Assembly (NCBI GenBank): GCA_964437505.1
Contig: CAYTGU010000019.1
Coordinates: 1 to 18,360, forward strand
Source of the DNA: JAHJDO01 sp964437505
Lineage (GTDB): Bacteria > JAHJDO01
Reading direction: 5' to 3'
Length of the DNA stretch: 18,360 nucleotides
Numbering within the stretch: position 1 is the stretch's first letter; each line of letters begins with the position of its first letter. Shown here piece by piece: positions 14,240 through 18,360 of the stretch. The notes under the pieces are model-generated. The model saw nothing but the letters and a program-made list of their open reading frames with translations. It made no database searches and was not told where the DNA came from. The translations under genes were made by a program, and so were the position numbers.

Positions 14240-15001
14240 TTAATATCCTAAGGTTACTCCGCCGTCAATATTGAGTGTAATGCCAGTTACAAAAGCGGCA
14301 TCATCGCTTGCCAGATAAAGGGCTGCCTTGCCGCACTCTTCAATCGTTCCAATACGACCAAGTGGATGTTGCCCAAAAATATACTTCTGCGCAACTTCTG
14401 AGTCTTTTTGTTGAGAAAACCAGTCATCAACCAGCGGGGTTTGAATCCAGCCAGGACAAATAACGTTCACACGAATCCCATCTGGGGCAAAGTCAATTGC
14501 CATGCCTTTGCTCATGGCTATCTGACCACCCTTAGTAGCAGAATAAGCTCCTGCGTTTGGCTGACCTACGAGACCCACCATACTGCTGATGTTGATTATA
14601 TTTCCTTTGGTTTTGCGCAGGCGCGGTATTGCATACTTACTGCAGAGAAATGTGCTACGCAGGTTTGTATTTATGATAAATTCCCATTCCTGCTCAGAAG
14701 TCTTCTCTACATTCTTTGACAGATGGTAGCCGGCATTATTCACCAGAATATCGAGCTTACCGAATGTCTTGATTGTAGTATCAATCATGTTCCGGATGGA
14801 TTCACTGCTTGTTACATCGGTTTTTATAAAGATAGCCTTCCCTTCAGAAGCCCCAAGTTCCTCAGCCATTTTTTTTCCGGCATCTTCTGTACGGCATACA
14901 ACAACAACCTTTGCCCCTTCACTGGAAAACACTCGCGCAATGCCCTCACCAATACCTTTACTTGAGCCAGTTACAATGGCTACCTTATCTTTTAAACGCA
15001 T
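14240..15001 (-). CDS. Short-chain dehydrogenase/reductase (SDR)
   Basis: Classical 253-residue SDR. TGSSKGIG (11-18) is the cofactor loop, NNAG is at 88-91, and the catalytic triad is S139/S140 (NISS), Y153 and K157 in AYSATKGG. The C-terminal DGGVTLGY is a normal end. After beta-2, CRTED places Arg37 where an NADP phosphate would sit, suggesting NADP(H) preference (inference). Such enzymes oxidise sugars or reduce keto-sugar acids. AAGGAGGG lies about seven bases before the ATG, and the gene follows the solute-binding protein gene by 12 bases. It is the last gene of the GntR unit; the IS relic begins six bases beyond its stop. Confidence 0.9.
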   Translation of the reverse strand: MRLKDKVAIVTGSSKGIGEGIARVFSSEGAKVVVVCRTEDAGKKMAEELGASEGKAIFIKTDVTSSESIRNMIDTTIKTFGKLDILVNNAGYHLSKNVEKTSEQEWEFIINTNLRSTFLCSKYAIPRLRKTKGNIINISSMVGLVGQPNAGAYSATKGGQIAMSKGMAIDFAPDGIRVNVICPGWIQTPLVDDWFSQQKDSEVAQKYIFGQHPLGRIGTIEECGKAALYLASDDAAFVTGITLNIDGGVTLGY

Positions 15002-15013
15002 AACAAACCCTCC

Positions 15014-16234
15014 TTAACTTAAAATTTGATTAATCTTTTCTGCAGCTTGAGTTAAAGCCTCTTTAACGCTACACTCTCCTTTATATCCTTTCTGTAAGTT
15101 TATCCATAGAGCATCTTCTATTGCTGGATATTTAGCTAACTTAGGTGGTATAAGCATGAAGTTTGCTACTGTCTCTTCAAGCATTTTAAGGCGTTTCTCT
15201 TCCAGAGAGCCAGGTATAGCTTTTTCTCTAATTTTTTGCTGAGCTAGTTTTCTAACTGGAATAGCTCCACGTTTTGCTTCTTCATATTGCATCTTTTCGG
15301 AGAGTAAAAACCTCATCAAAGCTAAAGCACCTTCTCTATCGTGGCAACTATTTGGAATAGCATAAGAAAAACCACCTGCATAGACATACCTCTTTCCAGA
15401 TAGTCCAATTGGATAAATAGCTACGGCAAACTTATCCCCAACTTTTGATAATCCCGGGTCTTTGTACGTGGCAAATGAGCCTGGCCAGTCTGTAGTCATA
15501 GCAGCCTTACCATCTCGGAAGCACTGGGCTACTTCATCATAATGCCATTCTGGTACTTCTCTGGGACAAACCTTATCTTCGTAATAGAGACTACGCAATA
15601 ACCCTAAAGCCCATTCTCCAGCTTCATTGACAAATTGTGGTTTTAGATTATCATCTAGTAAAATGCCACCAGCCGTGGTTAGGAGTTCAAAGAAATGACC
15701 GAATAATCCGGAATAACGGCCCGGAAAAACAAAACCGTAAAGATTTGGAGATCTGGTAAAGAAATTAGCTATATCCTTCAACTGCTCCCAGGTATCGGGT
15801 GGCTTAAGAGAATAACCATACTTATTTTGGAAGGTCTCTTTCTCTTTTGGATCATCAAATAGATCTTTACGATAATAGACTAATTTTACATCAATATTTC
15901 GAGGTAATTGCATAAGATGTCCCTTGATACGCATGAGTTCAATAGTGGATGGAATAAACTGCGATAATTCCGTATCGCTTATATCCGCATCCAAAGCTGT
16001 TAACCACTCTCCCTGAGATGCTGCATATTTGGAATGGGTAGTGATTAAATCGTAGTCGCCTTCTCCTTTGCTATAAAGGGTAGCAATGTGTTCATTTAGT
16101 TTCGGATGGACAAGCTTAGCACCTATTTCAACTTTGTATCCGGTCTCTCGTTCAAACTCCGGGATTTTAGAATAAGGATAATCATACATCGGGCCGCCGA
16201 CCAAAGCTATTTTAAGATATCTCTTTTTCCTCAT
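15014..16234 (-). CDS. Family-1 solute-binding protein without signal peptide
   Basis: This 406-residue protein has the fold of ABC sugar-binding proteins (SBP_bac_1 class). IPEFERETGYKVEI is the N-lobe helix-strand. YDLITTHSKY, LPRNIDVKLVYYRKDLF, PPDTWEQLKDIA, FRDGKAAMTTDWPG and YAGGFSYAIPN follow in the usual order. The start MRKKRYLKIALVGGPMYD goes straight into the first strand: there is no hydrophobic export segment and no lipobox cysteine. The start is well supported by TAGGAGAA overlapping the stop of the preceding SDR. No permease or ATPase gene accompanies it. It may therefore act in the cytoplasm, for instance as a ligand sensor or carrier, or be a recruited binding protein. The ligand is unknown; sugar acids are suggested by the neighbours. 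Confidence 0.8.
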   Translation of the reverse strand: MRKKRYLKIALVGGPMYDYPYSKIPEFERETGYKVEIGAKLVHPKLNEHIATLYSKGEGDYDLITTHSKYAASQGEWLTALDADISDTELSQFIPSTIELMRIKGHLMQLPRNIDVKLVYYRKDLFDDPKEKETFQNKYGYSLKPPDTWEQLKDIANFFTRSPNLYGFVFPGRYSGLFGHFFELLTTAGGILLDDNLKPQFVNEAGEWALGLLRSLYYEDKVCPREVPEWHYDEVAQCFRDGKAAMTTDWPGSFATYKDPGLSKVGDKFAVAIYPIGLSGKRYVYAGGFSYAIPNSCHDREGALALMRFLLSEKMQYEEAKRGAIPVRKLAQQKIREKAIPGSLEEKRLKMLEETVANFMLIPPKLAKYPAIEDALWINLQKGYKGECSVKEALTQAAEKINQILS

Positions 16235-16242
16235 TTTTTCTC

Positions 16243-16995
16243 CTAATCCATTACAAATCCACCATTGACATCCAATATCTCACCTGTAATGTACGAAGCA
16301 TTTTCTGAAGCTAAAAAGACCACTGCCTTGGCTACGTCGTCAGGCTTACCCATATAGCCAAGAGGAATAGAGGTCTTATATCTTTCCTTCAATTTGAGAG
16401 TTACTTTTTTATTAACCCCCCCATCTATTACCCCAGGAGCAATAGCATTGACACGTATTCCCAACGGAGCACATTCTAAAGCTAAAGATTTAGTTAAAGA
16501 AATTACTCCCGCCTTTGATGCAGCATAATGTGCGCCTACACCAAAACCACCTGTCTTTCCTGCTGCTGAGGCTATATTTATAACAACACCGCTGCAACTT
16601 TTCTTCATCCATGGTAAAATTAGCTGAGATAAGAGAAAAATACTTTTTAAATTTATAGCAAAAACTTGGTCCCATTCCTTTTCTTTTATCTGATTAAAAG
16701 TTGTGCGGGGGCAGATACCAGCGTTATTGATGAGAATATCAATCCCTTTATAAATCCGAATAACCCGTTTAATAAACTTTTTTACTTCGTCTTTTTTTGA
16801 GACATCAACTTTCATGGCCATACTGGAAGGGCTATAAATTTTTATCTTTTCAACAATTCTCCTAACCGCATTTATATCCAGATCAGCTACAACTACTTTT
16901 GCCCTTTCTCTGGCTAAAGCCAAACTAATTGCCTCTCCCAAGCCTTTGCCACCACCTGTAACAATGGCTATTTTTTCAGCTAAATCATATTTCAT
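16243..16995 (-). CDS. Short-chain dehydrogenase/reductase (FabG-like SDR)
   Basis: Classical 250-residue SDR. TGGGKGLG (13-20) is the cofactor loop, NNAG lies at 90-93, and the catalytic residues are S143 (NIASA), Y157 and K161 in HYAASKAG. The end, TGEILDVNGGFVMD, is typical. D38 after beta-2 (VADLD) favours NAD(H). Its ATG overlaps the GntR regulator stop as ATGA, and its own stop overlaps the ribosome site of the solute-binding gene, so the three are tightly coupled. Together with the second SDR it gives the unit two dehydrogenases that may use different cofactors. The substrate is probably a sugar or uronate derivative, judged from context only. Confidence 0.9.
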   Translation of the reverse strand: MKYDLAEKIAIVTGGGKGLGEAISLALARERAKVVVADLDINAVRRIVEKIKIYSPSSMAMKVDVSKKDEVKKFIKRVIRIYKGIDILINNAGICPRTTFNQIKEKEWDQVFAINLKSIFLLSQLILPWMKKSCSGVVINIASAAGKTGGFGVGAHYAASKAGVISLTKSLALECAPLGIRVNAIAPGVIDGGVNKKVTLKLKERYKTSIPLGYMGKPDDVAKAVVFLASENASYITGEILDVNGGFVMD

Positions 16996-17669
16996 TTTTG
17001 GAAATCGCTTAGAATATATTTTTTTGCATTCAAAATATGTTCTTTCATTAACTTTTGGGCTTTATCTATGTCTCCTTTAATCAATGCTTTTAATATTTTG
17101 TCATGTTCTCTCCATGCCTGCTTTGCTCGTATAGGACGATAGTAGCCCATAACACGAAATATCTGTACAAAGTTATATAAACTCTCTAAAAACTCAATAA
17201 GTCGCTTATTTCCACAATAATTAATAATAATCCTGTGAAATTCCGAATCGAGTTTAGCTAATTGAGCAGTTGAATCTTTAGAAAGACAAATCTTGCTCTG
17301 CTTGAGTAATTTTTTTAACTTGTTTAATTCTTTTTCAGTTAGCTTAGAGCCAGACAGGCAAATAGCTAACCCCTCTAATACTTGACGAAGCTCGTATACT
17401 TCATCAACATCCTTGGTGCCTAATTTCCTCACAGAACCACCTTTTCTGGGGATAAGCTCAATTAATCCATCCTTGTTAAGTCGGTTTAAAGCCGCTCTTA
17501 TTGGGGTACGGCTTATGTTGAATTCTTTAGCTAGATTTTCTTCAATAAGTCTATCCTCTGCTTTTATCTTTCGGGTTACCAGCCTATTAAATAAGAGGTC
17601 ATAGACCTTGGTGCTTAAATCTGTGTGGTGGAGAAGAGCTTGAGCAGTATTTCTTTTCTCTTGAATCAT
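16992..17669 (-). CDS. GntR-family regulator, FadR/FCD subgroup
   Basis: This 225-residue protein is a two-domain transcription factor. The N-terminal winged helix spans about residues 17-85, with LIEENLAKEFNISRTPIRAA as the recognition helix region and GLIELIPRKGGSVRKL as the wing. The C-terminal FCD domain carries putative metal ligands in LDSEFHRII, WREHDKIL and MKEHILNAK. FCD regulators typically sense small organic or sugar acids and repress their catabolic operon. It heads the unit with two SDRs and a solute-binding protein, and overlaps the next gene by ATGA. A TGTATACA palindrome lies just upstream at 17696-17703, consistent with autoregulation. The ribosome site is weak (AAGG several bases upstream). 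Confidence 0.9.
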   Translation of the reverse strand: MIQEKRNTAQALLHHTDLSTKVYDLLFNRLVTRKIKAEDRLIEENLAKEFNISRTPIRAALNRLNKDGLIELIPRKGGSVRKLGTKDVDEVYELRQVLEGLAICLSGSKLTEKELNKLKKLLKQSKICLSKDSTAQLAKLDSEFHRIIINYCGNKRLIEFLESLYNFVQIFRVMGYYRPIRAKQAWREHDKILKALIKGDIDKAQKLMKEHILNAKKYILSDFQK

Positions 17670-17695
17670 TTTGGTCTTGCCTTATTTTCGTATTC

Positions 17696-17703
17696 TGTAT
17701 ACA
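17696..17703. promoter_or_regulatory. Candidate GntR operator, TGTATACA
   Basis: This perfect 8-bp palindrome fits the GT-x-x-AC core bound by FadR-type GntR proteins. It is 27 bases before the regulator's ATG and abuts a possible -10 element, so binding would block initiation. I saw no second copy of this palindrome in the window. Confidence 0.5.
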
Positions 17704-17731
17704 ATTTTACTGTAAATTAAAATAAAAGCAA
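17704..17731 (-). promoter_or_regulatory. Candidate promoter of the GntR unit
   Basis: On the minus strand, TTGCTT (17726-17731) and TAAAAT (17704-17709) are separated by 16 bases, a weak -35 and a good -10. The predicted start point falls in the TGTATACA palindrome. The region is AT-rich, so chance matches are possible. Confidence 0.35.
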
Positions 17732-17828
17732 GAAAAAATAAAATGTTGATGGAAATGGACAGGTACATCATGACCCACCCTCTGGAAGAAAAGATTTTTA
17801 TCTCTTGTTCGGCAATAAGGTATGTTAT

Positions 17829-17857
17829 GTTCCGAAAAAACGGGCGTTTTTTCGAAC
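17829..17857 (-). terminator. Hairpin downstream of the tagaturonate epimerase gene
   Basis: CGAAAAAACG (17833-17842) and CGTTTTTTCG (17845-17854) pair perfectly, and the stem extends to GTTC/GAAC with one bulged base. It lies 55 bases after the UxaE stop, and the U-rich 3' arm could serve as terminator. It separates the epimerase transcript from the GntR unit. No separate U tract follows on the minus strand, so efficiency is uncertain. Confidence 0.5.
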
Positions 17858-17909
17858 CGTTAAGTCACATTTTTACATGATTCTCGGTAATATCTTGGAT
17901 ACTTCTGTT

Positions 17910-18360
17910 TTATTTGGGATAGGTAGAGACATTTTTGCTAATTCCTGCCAAATCTAGATGTTTCCCCAAGTGAGCTCTAAGCATCTCATAATGCTCATTC
18001 TCGTAAATATTCAGTGTCTTATAGATCTCCTCTTTCATATCTTTCAGGATGCTCCCATATGTAATATGCATAAGCTGCCTGGAATTATTTTCATCGAGAA
18101 GTTTAGGGAGTTCTTCATTGGAGAGTTTATCAAGCGCGGGAATTTTGGATAGATCAGTGGTAACATGATAGGACTTACGGTCTTTTTCAAAATTACTAAG
18201 GGCAGTCTGGTGCATGCGGCGGTAGAAGGCAGGGTTCTTATGACTGATAAGACGGACTGCCTCCAGCCAGTTTGTTCCGGCTGTCTTGATGTGAAATACC
18301 CCTTTAGTAGATTCTGCGATTGTCGGATAGATGGAAAATTTATCACTGCCGCTATGAATG
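17910..18360 (-). CDS. uxaE: Tagaturonate epimerase (UxaE-like), C-terminal part (runs off the window)
   Basis: About 150 C-terminal residues are in the window; the frame stays open from the stop at 17910 to the window end, so the first ATG at 18215 is not the true start. Landmarks are HSGSDKFSIYPTIAE, FHIKTAGTNWLEAVR, YHVTTDLSKIP, LSNEELPKLLDEN and QLMHITYGSIL. These match what I recall of the UxaE family (Thermotoga maritima TM0440 type), which epimerises D-fructuronate and D-tagaturonate in hexuronate catabolism. The His and Asp of HSGSDKFS may be metal or substrate ligands. A hairpin terminator candidate follows. Linkage to the GntR/SDR unit suggests that the unit also handles uronates. 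The family call is from memory of motifs and could be tested by a profile search. Confidence 0.75.
   Translation of the reverse strand, partial: IHSGSDKFSIYPTIAESTKGVFHIKTAGTNWLEAVRLISHKNPAFYRRMHQTALSNFEKDRKSYHVTTDLSKIPALDKLSNEELPKLLDENNSRQLMHITYGSILKDMKEEIYKTLNIYENEHYEMLRAHLGKHLDLAGISKNVSTYPK

Noticed and set aside
13848..14248. Target-site duplication around the IS relic
   Set aside because: Both flanks contain TTAATTA, but at unequal distances from the ends and in AT-rich palindromic context, so no duplication can be claimed.
18044..18346. 100-codon minus-strand ORF near the window end
   Set aside because: It is an alternate frame of the UxaE-like fragment, which has recognisable motifs across the same bases.
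1..18360. CRISPR arrays, tRNA/rRNA genes, riboswitches, defence systems
   Set aside because: I found no regularly spaced repeats, no tRNA-like cloverleaf, no rRNA-like stretch and no recognisable riboswitch or defence gene signature.

Overview
The window is an AT-rich stretch (about 40% G+C by eye) in which every convincing gene lies on the minus strand, so transcription runs from high to low coordinates. Most genes carry strong AGGAGG-type ribosome binding sites, and several pairs overlap by ATGA. The content is almost entirely carbohydrate and sugar-acid catabolism. It includes several isomerase folds, aldolase-like enzymes, NAD(P)-dependent dehydrogenases, a cytoplasmic alpha-L-fucosidase and a tagaturonate epimerase fragment. 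This fits a free-living or gut/sediment anaerobic polysaccharide degrader. The mix of UroD-like proteins, PF12831 FAD oxidoreductases, multiple TIM-barrel sugar isomerases and UxaE recalls Lentisphaerota/Kiritimatiellota-like or other deep anaerobic lineages, but the phylum cannot be fixed from this sequence.

In transcription order there are three blocks. (A) 18360-14240: the C-terminal part of a UxaE-type tagaturonate epimerase, a hairpin terminator candidate, then a tight four-gene unit. That unit is a GntR/FCD regulator, an SDR, a family-1 solute-binding protein without a signal peptide, and a second SDR. A TGTATACA palindrome sits at a possible start site in front of the regulator. (B) 14233-11059: a 373-bp IS1182-type miniature relic bounded by 15-bp inverted repeats, then a GH29 alpha-L-fucosidase, an aldehyde dehydrogenase, and a 24-codon ORF coupled to the dehydrogenase that looks like the stump of a lost gene. 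(C) 10815 to the window start: one long run of co-oriented genes. It holds an FAD oxidoreductase, a UroD-like protein, a glycosidase-like TIM barrel, a truncated M55 aminopeptidase, a D-lyxose-isomerase-type cupin, a xylose-isomerase-like TIM barrel, a transaldolase-like protein, a hydroxypyruvate/2-oxo-tetronate isomerase-like protein and an acetoacetate-decarboxylase-like protein. After these come a metal-dependent amidohydrolase, a GNAT acetyltransferase and the start of an HpcH/HpaI aldolase.

The most distinctive feature is gene decay inside block C. Two degraded 3' ends of paralogues of the xylose-isomerase-like gene survive at 133-309 and 1887-2011. Both keep the LLxEMTxFPG signature of the intact copy at 4821-5729. 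One still supplies the ribosome binding site and the ATGA overlap for the gene behind it. Together with the truncated M55 gene, the stump after the aldehyde dehydrogenase and the IS relic, this points to a catabolic island that has repeatedly gained and lost isomerase cassettes.

Functionally, block C looks like an uncharacterised pathway that isomerises an unusual sugar or sugar acid and then cleaves or decarboxylates it. Its substrate cannot be read from the sequence. No transporter permease, sugar kinase, tRNA, rRNA or CRISPR array was seen.
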